DNA from: Polyangia bacterium
Lineage (GTDB): Bacteria; Myxococcota_A; Polyangia; Fen-1088
DNA: 64,000 nucleotides
Direction: 5' to 3'
NCBI GenBank assembly: GCA_036268875.1
Contig: DATATI010000001.1
Coordinates: 124,001-188,000 of the forward strand
Shown: positions 19,208-28,772 of the stretch, piece by piece
How positions within the stretch are numbered: position 1 is the first letter of the stretch
Layout: every line of letters starts with the position of its first letter
The notes under the pieces: generated by a model
Told to the model about the DNA's origin: nothing
The model's input: the letters and a program-made list of their open reading frames with translations, nothing else
The model's database searches: none
Program-made: the position numbers and the translations under genes

Positions 19208-20461
19208 ATGGACGACGTGCTGGCAGTGATCTTGGGCGGGGGACGCGGGACGCGTCTTTTTCCTCTCACCTACAAGCGATCGAAGCCGGCCGTTCCCATC
19301 GCCGGCAAGTACCGGTTGATCGATATCCCGATCAGCAACTGCCTGAACTCGAACTTGCGGCGCATCTACATCCTCACCCAGTTCAACTCTGAGAGTCTGA
19401 ACAAGCACATCGGATTAACGTACAAGTTCGACATCTTCTCGTCGGGATTCGTCTCCGTGCTGGCGGCCGAGCAAACCGACGAGGGTGGCAACTGGTTCCA
19501 GGGCACCGCGGACGCCGTCCGCCAGAGCCTGCGCCACATGCACCGGCAGGCGGCGCGCGACGTCCTGATTCTGTCGGGCGATCAGCTGTACCAGATGGAC
19601 TATCGCCAGATGCTCAAGACCCACCGCGAAAGCCAGGCCGACGCCACGGTGGCGGTGATCCCCGTGGCAGAGTCAGCGACGTCGCAGTTCGGGATCCTGA
19701 AGATGGACGCGAAAGGTCGCATCACGCACTTTGACGAGAAGCCGCCCGTCGATCGCCTGGGCAGCCTGGTCTCTCAGATCCCCGGCGCCGGCGGCGGATT
19801 TCTGGCGTCGATGGGCATCTACATTTTCACCCGCGAGGCTCTGGAAGAAGCGCTGGCCAATCCGCGGCTGGTCGACTTTGGCCGGCACGTGATCCCCGAC
19901 GCCGTTCCGCGCAAGCGCGTGCAGGCTCACGTCTATCAGGGCTACTGGGAAGACGTGGGAACGATCCAATCTTACTTTCAAGCCAATCTGGCCCTGTGCG
20001 AAGCCATCCCGCCGTTTGATTTCTACGACGCTGGCAGTCCGATCTACACCCACCCGCGGTTTCTGCCGGCCTCGAAGGTCGAACGCTGCAACATTCACAA
20101 CGCGCTCATCTCCGAAGGCTGCATCCTTCACGGCGCCACCATCGACCGCGCGGTGATCGGCATCCGCAGTCGCATCGGCGCCGCCGCCAAGATTCGAAAC
20201 AGCTTGCTCATCGGCGCCGACGAGTACGAAACACTGGAGCAGATCCGCGCCACCGAGAAGACCGGGGTCCCTCCCATCGGCGTGGGCGCCGAGACGGTGA
20301 TCGAAAACGCCATCATCGACAAGAACGCCCGCATCGGGCGCGGCGTGAAGATCGTCAACGCCGAGGGGATCAAGGAAGCCGACGGCGACGGTTATTTCAT
20401 CCGCGAGGGGATCGTGATCGTGCCGAAGAACGGGGTGATCGCGGACGGCAAGGTGATCTAG
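19208..20461 (+). CDS. glgC: glucose-1-phosphate adenylyltransferase (first copy)
   Basis: Makes ADP-glucose from ATP and glucose-1-phosphate, the committed step of bacterial glycogen synthesis. Nucleotide-binding loop GGGRGTRLFPLT (about residues 10-21), the KPAVPIAGKYRLIDIP segment, active-site GDQLYQMDY and sugar-binding FDEKP are present, followed by a left-handed beta-helix C-terminal domain. Its N-terminal pattern (SNCLNSNLRRIYILTQFNS) resembles the cyanobacterial/plant type, unlike the second copy at 49784-51037. It is not beside other glycogen genes; a Toprim gene follows 43 nt downstream. Confidence 0.92.
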   Translation: MDDVLAVILGGGRGTRLFPLTYKRSKPAVPIAGKYRLIDIPISNCLNSNLRRIYILTQFNSESLNKHIGLTYKFDIFSSGFVSVLAAEQTDEGGNWFQGTADAVRQSLRHMHRQAARDVLILSGDQLYQMDYRQMLKTHRESQADATVAVIPVAESATSQFGILKMDAKGRITHFDEKPPVDRLGSLVSQIPGAGGGFLASMGIYIFTREALEEALANPRLVDFGRHVIPDAVPRKRVQAHVYQGYWEDVGTIQSYFQANLALCEAIPPFDFYDAGSPIYTHPRFLPASKVERCNIHNALISEGCILHGATIDRAVIGIRSRIGAAAKIRNSLLIGADEYETLEQIRATEKTGVPPIGVGAETVIENAIIDKNARIGRGVKIVNAEGIKEADGDGYFIREGIVIVPKNGVIADGKVI

Positions 20462-20504
20462 GGAAACTTTCTGGCGGCGCGCGTTTCCTTCATGAGGGAA
20501 AAAG

Positions 20505-21044
20505 ATGGAAGCGCAGACGATCGAATTTCAGGCGGTCGATCAGCGGGCGCCGAGCAGCGGCGAAGCGGCAGCGAAAGCGGCGGCTAAATTACTGCGCCAG
20601 TTCGGGATCCGCGTCGAGTTCGTCGACCAGTGGCGGTTCGGGCAGGCGCGCAGCGCCAACGATGTCTCGCGCGTGCTGGCTGAACCGAGCGAGCTGTGGA
20701 TCAGCCGCTTTCGTCCCACCGACAAGAAGCTGGTCTTCGTCGAGCGGCCGATCGATGCCCTCAGCTATGAACAGGCCAACGGTGATCGGACGGCCTGCTA
20801 CATGGCGGTGGGGCGTCTGTTGCCGCGGCAGCGCCAGCTCGTCGGCCATGTCCTGCGCGAGCTGCCGGTCGGCGTCAGCGTGGTGCTGGCCTTCGGCGAC
20901 GACGACAAAGGGCGCCACCTGACCGACCAGGTCCGGGAAGTCGCCCGCGGCCTGCCGATCATCCGACACCGGCCCGAAGTCGGCGCTAGCTGGAACGACC
21001 ACGTTCGCACGCAAGGCTGCCGCCGCGTCACCTTCGGCGCGTAA
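20505..21044 (+). CDS. stand-alone Toprim-domain protein
   Basis: A 179-residue protein with a C-terminal Toprim fold: a conserved Glu in FVERPIDALSYEQ (Glu80) and an acidic DxD motif in LAFGDDDKGRHL (Asp132, Asp134), followed by GASWNDHV. The pattern resembles the Toprim domains of mobilisation or phage primase-type proteins (DUF3991/Toprim_2), in which these residues bind metal, but the catalytic or DNA-binding partners are missing. The ATG has a GAGGGA site 6 nt upstream. Role unknown; nuclease, primase-like or nucleotide-binding function are possible. Confidence 0.7.
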   Translation: MEAQTIEFQAVDQRAPSSGEAAAKAAAKLLRQFGIRVEFVDQWRFGQARSANDVSRVLAEPSELWISRFRPTDKKLVFVERPIDALSYEQANGDRTACYMAVGRLLPRQRQLVGHVLRELPVGVSVVLAFGDDDKGRHLTDQVREVARGLPIIRHRPEVGASWNDHVRTQGCRRVTFGA

Positions 21045-21121
21045 GCACGCGATCAAACGACCCGCCGCGACCGACGGCGAAACCGACAGAGCGTGTGGTA
21101 AATTGATGCGGTCGTGTCTGC

Positions 21122-22639
21122 ATGCCGACGCTCCTCGCTTTAGATCGCGTCCTGGCGCGCAACACCGAGGACACGCTGGGCCGATACCAGCTGCTCGGGC
21201 GGTTGGGCGCGGGTGGGATGGCCGAGGTGTTCGTGGCCCGCGTCGGGGAGCTGCCCGGCATGCAATCGCTGGTGGCGGTCAAACGCATCTTGCCCCATCT
21301 GGCCGACGACGAAGCGTTCGTCGCGCTGTTTCGCCGTGAAGCCCAGATCTCCCTGCGCCTGCGCCACCGGGCCATCGCCCGCGTGCTGGAGGTAGGGCGC
21401 GCCGGGACCTCGTGGTTCCTGGCCATGGAGCTGGTGGCCGGCGAATCGCTGGCGCATTTGCTGCGCGCGGAACGTGAACAGGGCATCGCCGTCGATCCCC
21501 AGCTGGTGGCCTGGGTGGGCGCCGAGATCGCCTCCGCTTTGCACCACGCCCACGCGCTGACCGACGGTGCGTCGGCGCTGGAGGTGATCCACCGCGACGT
21601 CAGCCCGCAAAATCTTTTGCTGTCGTTCGATGGCGCCGCCAAGCTGATCGACTTTGGTGTCGCCCGCTGCGTCCGCTTGTCTGAAGCCACCCGGACCGTC
21701 GTGATGCGTGGAAAGCTGGCCTACGCCTCGCCCGAACAACAAAGCGCGGGCCGGCTGGACGGTCGGTCGGATCTTTTCTCGCTGGCCGTCGTGCTGCACG
21801 AATGGCTGGCCGGGGCGCCGCTGTTCGGGCGCGATTCGGACGCGGCGACGATCCAGGCGATGCAGACCGCGCCGATTCCACCCCTGCCGCGCACGCCGCG
21901 CCTCTCCACCGTGCTGGCGCGCGCGCTGGACCGCGAGCCGGCCCGGCGTTACCCCGACGGAGAATCCTTCGCCGACGCCTTGCTGGCCGCCATCGACGGC
22001 CGCCCGGCTTCGCCCGAGCGCCTGGTGGCGGCCCACCTGGGGGCGCTGTTTCCCGATCGCAAGCTCCGCTGGCAAGCCATCACCGTCGCACGCGAGGGTG
22101 ATGCGGCCGCGCTGGAGCTGGCCAAGCCGTCGCACGGAGGCACCGTGCGCGGCACGTCGGCGCCGTTGCCGGTGGCAGACGACAGCGCGGCGGAGATGGC
22201 GGCAGAAACCAAATTGGCCGACCCGCCGGTTCAGCGGCGCGTACGCTGGCCGTGGGCGGCGGCAGCGGCGGCGGTCGGTTTGATCGCGCTTCTGACCAAC
22301 TGGGTGCGCCACGATCCGGCCGTGGCCGTTCATTCGCCCGCGCCCGCCCCGCCGCTCGCTGCGGCGCCCGCCCTCCCGAACGCCGCGCCGACGACGACTC
22401 TGCCCGACCCCACTGCTTTCCACGCGGCACCAGCGCTCGCGCCGCCGCAGAAAGCGGCGGCAACGCCACGCCCGTCCCGAGAAAAAATCAACCACGCGCC
22501 CGCCCGACCAAGCCACGGCCATCGCCGCCACCCGACGGCACCGACGACCGCGACGTCAGCGGGCGCGACCGCGCCCGTGCCCCGGCGCCACACCGTCATC
22601 AACGAGCTTGAACGCAGTCCTTACGAAACGGCTGAATGA
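21122..22639 (+). CDS. Hanks-type serine/threonine protein kinase
   Basis: Transmembrane signalling kinase. The kinase domain (about residues 20-290) has the glycine loop LGAGGMAEVF, VAVKR lysine, catalytic loop HRDVSPQN, DFGVAR and the activation region YASPEQ. A single membrane segment lies around residues 374-394 (WAAAAAAVGLIALLTNW), and the exposed C-terminus is a Pro/Ala/Thr-rich, low-complexity tail. HRDVSPQN instead of HRDLKPxN is common in myxobacterial kinases. The stop overlaps the start of the next gene (ATGA), so the two are coupled. Confidence 0.93.
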   Translation: MPTLLALDRVLARNTEDTLGRYQLLGRLGAGGMAEVFVARVGELPGMQSLVAVKRILPHLADDEAFVALFRREAQISLRLRHRAIARVLEVGRAGTSWFLAMELVAGESLAHLLRAEREQGIAVDPQLVAWVGAEIASALHHAHALTDGASALEVIHRDVSPQNLLLSFDGAAKLIDFGVARCVRLSEATRTVVMRGKLAYASPEQQSAGRLDGRSDLFSLAVVLHEWLAGAPLFGRDSDAATIQAMQTAPIPPLPRTPRLSTVLARALDREPARRYPDGESFADALLAAIDGRPASPERLVAAHLGALFPDRKLRWQAITVAREGDAAALELAKPSHGGTVRGTSAPLPVADDSAAEMAAETKLADPPVQRRVRWPWAAAAAAVGLIALLTNWVRHDPAVAVHSPAPAPPLAAAPALPNAAPTTTLPDPTAFHAAPALAPPQKAAATPRPSREKINHAPARPSHGHRRHPTAPTTATSAGATAPVPRRHTVINELERSPYETAE

Positions 22640-23391
22640 ACGTCCGAACGATCAGTCGAACCTGCGCCGCGCTGACGACCGTGCTCGCTGTGACCGCTGC
22701 CCGCACCACGCAGGCGCAGACCTGTCCGCGTTTGCCGGCGGGGCTGACCTGCGCGCCTGTCCCCGCCGACGAGAGCGGCCGCCGCCAGCTGTTGCAGGCG
22801 CTGGATCTCGACGGGCGCGAGGCGGTCAGCCGCGGCGACTACGCCATCGCCGCGTCGGCGTTCGGTTGTCTGGTCGAGGCCGATCCACGCTCCGAATCGG
22901 CCGGCAATCTTTCGGTGGTGCTGCGCGAACAAGGCGCGCTGGGCGATGCGCTGCTGATGGCCCGCTGCGCAGAAGAGCTGGCGCCGCCCGGGCCAGCCCG
23001 CGAGCGGGCGCGCGTCCGCCGTCTGGACATCGAACAACGCCTGGGGCTGGCACCGTCGGTGGCAGCTCCGCCCGCTGCAGCCAGCGCCGTCGATCTTGAA
23101 TCCGATCGTCACGTCACGGCCACGCCTCTGGCGGCCCCGGCCCGCGCGCACCGCCGCCAGGCGTACGCGGTGCTGGTTGCCAGCGCGGCCCTGCTGGTCG
23201 GCGCCGGCGTGCTGTACGCGGTGGCGCATCAGCGAGCGAATCAGTTCGGCGACGAACAGCAAGCGAACGGCTATTCCGATCGCGCACGCCAGCTGCACGA
23301 CGACGCGCGCCACTGGGAGATCGGAAGCTGGGCGGCAGGCAGCGCCGCCGTGGCGGCTATCCTGACCGGTGGCGCGCTGCTGCGATTCTGA
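22636..23391 (+). CDS. exported protein with TPR-like region, kinase partner
   Basis: A 251-residue protein with an N-terminal signal peptide (cleavage near AQAQT-type site, about residue 28), a helical TPR-like region (roughly 50-130, ALDLDGREAVSRGDYAIAAS), a disordered linker and a C-terminal membrane segment (about 177-199) followed by a further hydrophobic helix near the end. Translationally coupled to the kinase by ATGA. Similar kinase-TPR pairs are common in Myxococcota; a sensor or substrate role is inferred only from this coupling. Confidence 0.75.
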   Translation: MNVRTISRTCAALTTVLAVTAARTTQAQTCPRLPAGLTCAPVPADESGRRQLLQALDLDGREAVSRGDYAIAASAFGCLVEADPRSESAGNLSVVLREQGALGDALLMARCAEELAPPGPARERARVRRLDIEQRLGLAPSVAAPPAAASAVDLESDRHVTATPLAAPARAHRRQAYAVLVASAALLVGAGVLYAVAHQRANQFGDEQQANGYSDRARQLHDDARHWEIGSWAAGSAAVAAILTGGALLRF

Positions 23392-23409
23392 GCGCGTGCG
23401 CGCTGCCGC

Positions 23410-23724
23410 CTAGAGGCACCCGCAGGTGCCGACGCCGAGCTGCGAGCAGCAGGTCCGCGTGAGCGTGCCGCAGGTGCAGGCGCACCCCACCGTGCAGCCG
23501 ATGCAGCCGCCGGCCTCCGCGGGACACATCAGCGCGTCCGCCCCACCGTCGGTGGTCGCGGGGCAGTGGTTGTAGCAGGCGCCGTGACAGCAGGTCATCG
23601 CGCCCGGGCAGGTTCCGGCGCTGGAGCAAGCGATCCCTTCCTTCCAGCCGATATCGACGCACGAGACGTCGATCGCGGCCAGCACCAGCGTCACTAGAAC
23701 CAGCGATAGAAGAGTGACGCGCAT
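23410..23724 (-). CDS. small exported Cys-rich protein
   Basis: A 104-residue protein with a hydrophobic N-terminus (residues 4-18) and 17 cysteines, many in CC, CxC and CxxxC spacing (for example TCCHGACYNHC and CTVGCACTCG). The high Cys content suggests a disulfide-knotted or metal-binding secreted peptide. No family recognised. It is divergent from the lipoprotein gene at 23913 and shares its regulatory region; an inverted repeat lies directly before its start codon. The longer upstream frame was rejected because it lacks a signal sequence. Confidence 0.65.
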   Translation of the reverse strand: MRVTLLSLVLVTLVLAAIDVSCVDIGWKEGIACSSAGTCPGAMTCCHGACYNHCPATTDGGADALMCPAEAGGCIGCTVGCACTCGTLTRTCCSQLGVGTCGCL

Positions 23725-23760
23725 GCGGGGTCGGCACAGGATATCAAATCCGACCCCCGC
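23725..23760 (-). promoter_or_regulatory. inverted repeat around a possible -10 box of the Cys-rich gene
   Basis: Arms 23725-23734 and 23750-23760 pair with one bulged base; between them, on the minus strand, is TATCCT, a plausible -10 box 13 nt before the ATG. It could be an operator or a 5' hairpin that hides the start codon. Confidence 0.4.
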
Positions 23761-23790
23761 CCCGACGCCCGCTCGGCGCGAGCTGTCTCT

Positions 23791-23820
23791 GATACGCAAC
23801 GATACAGGGTGATACAGGGG
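23791..23820 (+). promoter_or_regulatory. three 10-bp direct repeats, likely activator-binding site
   Basis: Consecutive units GATACGCAAC, GATACAGGGT and GATACAGGGG repeat exactly every 10 bp (one helical turn). They end 52 bp upstream of the sigma-54-type promoter at 23873, a normal distance for an enhancer-binding activator site. The activator gene at 25124-26500 is a candidate regulator. Confidence 0.5.
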
Positions 23821-23872
23821 CGACCGGTTACCGAAGCCGCGGCCGGCGCGGGCCGGCGGCCGCCACCGTCGC

Positions 23873-23888
23873 TGGCGCGGCACTTGCT
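23873..23888 (+). promoter_or_regulatory. sigma-54 (-24/-12) promoter of the lipoprotein gene
   Basis: TGGCGCGGCACTTGCT matches the -24/-12 consensus TGGCACGnnnnTTGCW at every defined position but one (G for A at position 5), with exact spacing. The expected start of transcription lies near 23899, just before the GGAGG ribosome-binding site and the ATG at 23913. Confidence 0.65.
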
Positions 23889-23912
23889 GTTTCTCCTCAG
23901 CGGAGGTCCCCC

Positions 23913-25112
23913 ATGATCCGAATGAAGTCCGCGACACTCGCCCTCGCTCCTGCCCTCGCCCTCGGATTCGGTTGCGGCACCGCGACGACCAACGAAGGCA
24001 CGGGGGGCGCTCTTGATCCGGGCGCACCGACCCGCGCGGCCAATCCTGGCCTCTGCGCGCCGCCGACAGCGTTCAGCTTTGCTCTTTGCACGTGCGAGGA
24101 CCTCACGCAGGTCGGCCTCCTGAAGGTGGGCCGTGGCGGCTCGGGCGACGGTTCGGTCGGCGTCAACGGATCCAGCGCGGTGGCCAACGCCAGCGAGGTG
24201 TCGGGCTCGTGGGTCACCGGGAAAGACTGGAGCGCCGCCACTGGCGCGCGCATCGGCGGGTCATTGCGCAGCGGCGCCAATCTCAAAGCGGCCGGCGCGC
24301 TGTGGGTGGGCAAGGACCTGGCGGTGAAAGAGAACCTGACCGGCGCCGGCCTGCTCACCGTCGGTGGCGATCTGCGGGTGGGCGGCAACGATCTGTTCCT
24401 GGGCGCGCGACAGATCGCCGGCGGCCGCGGCGCCTTCGATGCGCCCGCCGCACCGCCGTGCGGCTGCGACGCGCAGACCTTGTTCGACGTGGCGGGCGCC
24501 GTGGACGAGGCCAGCAGCAAGAACGACAACGCCGCGCACGCCATCTCCTCGGGCACCGATCTGTCCATCGGTGTGCAGCGACTGGTGCTGGACACCGGCC
24601 GCTATTACTTCACGGGCGTGCACAACATCGGCGCCGGCGTGCTGGACATCCGCGGCAACGTGGCCATCTACCTGGACGGCAGCCTGGACGAGATCGGCGC
24701 CCAGGCGATCAAGCTTGAATCGGGCGCCACCCTGGATCTGTACGTCTCGGGCGCGGTCCGGCTGATCGGCTTTTCGCCCTTGGGCGATCGCCAGTCACCG
24801 TCGTCGTTCCGGTTGTTCATCGGTGGCAGCGATCGGGTTTCGGTCGGGGCCGGCCTGCAAGAGTTCTTCGGCTCGATCTACGCACCGACGGCGGACCTGG
24901 CCTTCGCCGGCGTGACCGTGGTGTGGGGATCGCTGTTCGCCAAGCAAGTGGTCGACGCCGGCGTCCTGACCATCAACCACGGCGGCGCCATCCCCACCTG
25001 CACGCCGCCCGTCAACGTCCCGCCCGCCACCGGCGCGACGCCGCCCCCGGTGCAGACGCCGCCGCCGGTGCAAGAGCCGATGCCCGCACCGACGCCCATC
25101 GTCGTGCAGTAA
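23913..25112 (+). CDS. exported lipoprotein with repeated Gly-rich beta segments
   Basis: A 399-residue predicted cell-surface protein. N-terminal signal with Cys near residue 21 (LGFGC, imperfect lipobox). Residues about 60-330 hold repeating short beta units such as GLLKVGRGGSGDGSVGVNG and AGLLTVGGDLRVGGN, suggesting a beta-helix or bactofilin-like/DUF7305-like fold, and the C-terminus is a Pro-rich tail (PPPVQTPPPVQ). No enzyme motif. Good ribosome-binding site (GGAGG, 6 nt before ATG). Probably sigma-54 controlled: a -24/-12 element and repeat site lie just upstream, and a sigma-54 activator gene converges on it 11 bp downstream. Confidence 0.8.
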   Translation: MIRMKSATLALAPALALGFGCGTATTNEGTGGALDPGAPTRAANPGLCAPPTAFSFALCTCEDLTQVGLLKVGRGGSGDGSVGVNGSSAVANASEVSGSWVTGKDWSAATGARIGGSLRSGANLKAAGALWVGKDLAVKENLTGAGLLTVGGDLRVGGNDLFLGARQIAGGRGAFDAPAAPPCGCDAQTLFDVAGAVDEASSKNDNAAHAISSGTDLSIGVQRLVLDTGRYYFTGVHNIGAGVLDIRGNVAIYLDGSLDEIGAQAIKLESGATLDLYVSGAVRLIGFSPLGDRQSPSSFRLFIGGSDRVSVGAGLQEFFGSIYAPTADLAFAGVTVVWGSLFAKQVVDAGVLTINHGGAIPTCTPPVNVPPATGATPPPVQTPPPVQEPMPAPTPIVVQ

Positions 25113-25123
25113 CAACCGCGGCG

Positions 25124-26500
<1,377 letters not shown>

Positions 26501-26508
26501 CGTCGACG

Positions 26509-26514
26509 ATGATA
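26509..26514 (-). promoter_or_regulatory. putative -10 box TATCAT of the sigma-54 activator gene
   Basis: On the minus strand TATCAT ends 8 nt before the GTG start at 26500; no ribosome-binding site, consistent with a leaderless transcript. Confidence 0.45.
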
Positions 26515-26583
26515 TCGCAGCCGCACCCCCCTCGGTAAATCAAGGGATCGGGGCGGCGCCGCGACGGCGACGCACGCCCCGCG

Positions 26584-26589
26584 TATACT
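26584..26589 (+). promoter_or_regulatory. putative -10 box TATACT of phhA
   Basis: A TATACT hexamer lies 7 nt before the ATG at 26597 with no Shine-Dalgarno sequence; transcription would start at or next to the start codon. Confidence 0.6.
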
Positions 26590-26596
26590 TTCTACG

Positions 26597-27565
26597 ATGG
26601 GCAATCCTGTCACATCGACAGTACCGACCCCGCAGAGGCCGCACGGCTTGGCCCCCGGCAGCGGCCTCACCACCACCCGGGCGGCGTTCATCGAACAAGC
26701 GCGCGAAAACGGCGACATCTACATTCACCAGCCGTACGAGCTTTACTCGCCGGAGAACCACGCCACCTGGCAGCGCCTGTTCACGCGCATGCAGCCGCGC
26801 TGGCAGCGATACGCCAACGAACGCTTTCAAGCCGGCATGGAAAAGCTGCGCCTGGATCACGACCGGGTCCCGCGCTTTGAAGACGTCAACCGGTTCATGC
26901 AACCGCTGACCGGATTTTCCGCGCGCGCCGTCAGCGGGTACGTCCCGTCGTATGTTTTCTTCGACTGCCTGCGCCGGCGCGAATTCCCCACCACCGTCAC
27001 CATCCGCGACGGCCAGACCCTGGAGTATCTGCCGGAGCCCGACATCTTCCACGACATCGCCGGCCACGTGCCCATGCACACCGACCCGGCGTTCGCCGCC
27101 GCGCTGGTGCGTTTCGGCCAGGCCGCCGCGCTGGCCGCCGAACAAGCGCGGGCCATCACCGACGAGCACGAGAAGCTGCGCCGCCTGACCAGCAACATCA
27201 AAGCGATGTCGCGCTTTTTCTGGTTCAGCGTCGAATTCGGGCTGATGGTCGGTCGGAAGAACCACGCCGACCTGAAAGCATACGGCAGCGGCCTGCTCAG
27301 CAGCTATGGCGAGATCGCCCACGCCATCGACGGGCCGGACGTGCAACGCCATCCGTTCCAGATCGAATGGGTGGTCAATCAGTGCTTCGAGATCGACCAC
27401 TTTCAACCGCTGCTGTTCACCGTCGAATCCTTCGAGCATCTGTACCAGCTGGTCGACGAGCTGGGGTCGTGGATCCGCGAAGGCAAGCTGGACAACGTCG
27501 CCCCCGGCGAGCCGGCGGTAAAGGAACAAGATCTGCGAAGCTTTTTGGAGGCCGGCGTGAGTTAG
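26597..27565 (+). CDS. phhA: phenylalanine 4-monooxygenase
   Basis: Tetrahydrobiopterin-dependent iron enzyme converting phenylalanine to tyrosine. The 322-residue protein carries the aromatic amino acid hydroxylase core; the iron facial triad is His152 and His157 (in PDIFHDIAGHVP) and Glu213 (in FWFSVEFGL). No regulatory ACT domain precedes the core, as in other bacterial forms. No pterin-recycling gene (phhB) is seen nearby, so the cofactor is supplied from elsewhere. Divergent from the sigma-54 activator gene, but its TATACT box suggests a housekeeping-type promoter. Confidence 0.95.
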   Translation: MGNPVTSTVPTPQRPHGLAPGSGLTTTRAAFIEQARENGDIYIHQPYELYSPENHATWQRLFTRMQPRWQRYANERFQAGMEKLRLDHDRVPRFEDVNRFMQPLTGFSARAVSGYVPSYVFFDCLRRREFPTTVTIRDGQTLEYLPEPDIFHDIAGHVPMHTDPAFAAALVRFGQAAALAAEQARAITDEHEKLRRLTSNIKAMSRFFWFSVEFGLMVGRKNHADLKAYGSGLLSSYGEIAHAIDGPDVQRHPFQIEWVVNQCFEIDHFQPLLFTVESFEHLYQLVDELGSWIREGKLDNVAPGEPAVKEQDLRSFLEAGVS

Positions 27566-27568
27566 ACT
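27563..27568 (+). promoter_or_regulatory. putative -10 box TAGACT of the lipoprotein gene
   Basis: TAGACT lies 7 nt before the ATG at 27576, overlapping the phhA stop codon region; no ribosome-binding site. The same TAGACTGC box precedes the gene at 41085. Confidence 0.45.
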
Positions 27569-27575
27569 GCCGCGC

Positions 27576-28280
27576 ATGACACGCTCGTTACGATCGACCG
27601 CTGCGGCGGTCTTCTTTTCTTCGTTCTTGCTGCTTGGCTGCGCGCCGTCGGTGAACCCTGCTGCCAAGGCCGACATCGACCGGCGCATCGCCGCGCTGGG
27701 TCCGCCGACGCAGATCTTTCCTGCCCCGACCGGGTTCGCGCCCCTGCCCTTTCAAACCGGCCAGTGGATCACCGACAAGCTGGTCGATGAAAACGGCCGC
27801 CCGTCGCTGCTGACGTACAAAGTGATCGGCGAAGACGCCGGCGCCTTCTGGCTGGAGACGTCCACCGAAAGCTACAGCGGCCGCACCATGATGAAGATGC
27901 TGCTGGCCGTCTCCAACCGCATGGATCCCAATTCGATCGACATCCGAACGGTGGCGATCAAGGACGCCAACGGCCACGTCACCAATTTTGACGGACCGAT
28001 GCTGGCGTTGATGCGCGGGTCGTTGAAGGGCGTGCTGTCGACGCTGGTGGTGAGCTGGCAAGGTCTGCCCCAGGAAGACGCGACGGTCCCCGCCGGCACC
28101 TTCACCGGCTGTTTCAAGACCCGCACCGACGCCAGCTGGGGACCATGGCACTCCTCCAGCACGGCGTGGTCGCACCCGGCGGTGCCCCTGAACGGCCTGG
28201 TGAAAAGCCAGGGCATCGATCGTCCAACCACCATCGAACTCATCGCCTTCGGGCTGAGCGGCGCCGTCAGCGAGTTCTAG
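27576..28280 (+). CDS. predicted lipoprotein, function unknown
   Basis: A 234-residue protein with a signal sequence ending in lipobox LLGC (Cys22). The mature part contains a beta-rich domain with segments such as FQTGQWITDKLVDENGRPS and VPAGTFTGCFKTRTDASWG; the latter resembles modules in proteins that sense or bind small molecules, but no family is assigned. It starts 10 nt after phhA and may share or have its own promoter. Confidence 0.75.
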   Translation: MTRSLRSTAAAVFFSSFLLLGCAPSVNPAAKADIDRRIAALGPPTQIFPAPTGFAPLPFQTGQWITDKLVDENGRPSLLTYKVIGEDAGAFWLETSTESYSGRTMMKMLLAVSNRMDPNSIDIRTVAIKDANGHVTNFDGPMLALMRGSLKGVLSTLVVSWQGLPQEDATVPAGTFTGCFKTRTDASWGPWHSSSTAWSHPAVPLNGLVKSQGIDRPTTIELIAFGLSGAVSEF

Positions 28281-28340
28281 ATCAGTCGGCGCGGCGCGCC
28301 GGCTTCGCTGTCGCCGGCATACGCCTCAATATCCCGCCGG

Positions 28341-28772
28341 TCAAAGCGTGAACCGAAAGTGATAGGCGCCGATGTCCATGCGCTCGCGCAGGTAGAAACG
28401 ATGGGCGCCGTGGCGTTGCACCCCTGAATCGAGGTGCAGCTCGCCGCAGCCGTGCGCGCGAGCTTCGTCTTTCAGCCAATCGAGAAGCTGCTTGCCGAAC
28501 CCGGCTGAACGCGCGCCGTCCGCGGTGACCAGATCGTCGACGTAAAGGTGACGTCCCCAGGCCAGGCTTTCGGCGACGCGATAACCGGCCACTGCCTGCA
28601 CGTCAGCGCCCGAAAGCACGGCGGCCAGCCGAAACCCCGCCGCCATCATTCGTTCGATGGTGTCGCGATAGGTCTGCGGCTGCAGCGCCGGACGCAGCTG
28701 CCGCATCACCGCAAAGGTGGCGTCGATCTCCGCCGGCGCGACCATGCGCTGAACGATCGCCGTCGTCGGCAT
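28341..28772 (-). CDS. GNAT-family N-acetyltransferase
   Basis: A 143-residue acetyl-CoA-dependent acyltransferase. It has the GNAT core with the acetyl-CoA-binding motif GFGKQLLDWL (about residues 91-100), preceded by the strand region HLYVDDLVTADGARS, and ends in GAHRFYLRERMDIGAYHFR, typical of the fold. The ATG overlaps the stop of the fused hydrolase (TGATG), so it is the last gene of the carrier-protein operon. Acetylation of an amino group on the pathway product is a reasonable guess. The frame extends far upstream, but that part is a shadow of the hydrolase. Confidence 0.85.
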   Translation of the reverse strand: MPTTAIVQRMVAPAEIDATFAVMRQLRPALQPQTYRDTIERMMAAGFRLAAVLSGADVQAVAGYRVAESLAWGRHLYVDDLVTADGARSAGFGKQLLDWLKDEARAHGCGELHLDSGVQRHGAHRFYLRERMDIGAYHFRFTL

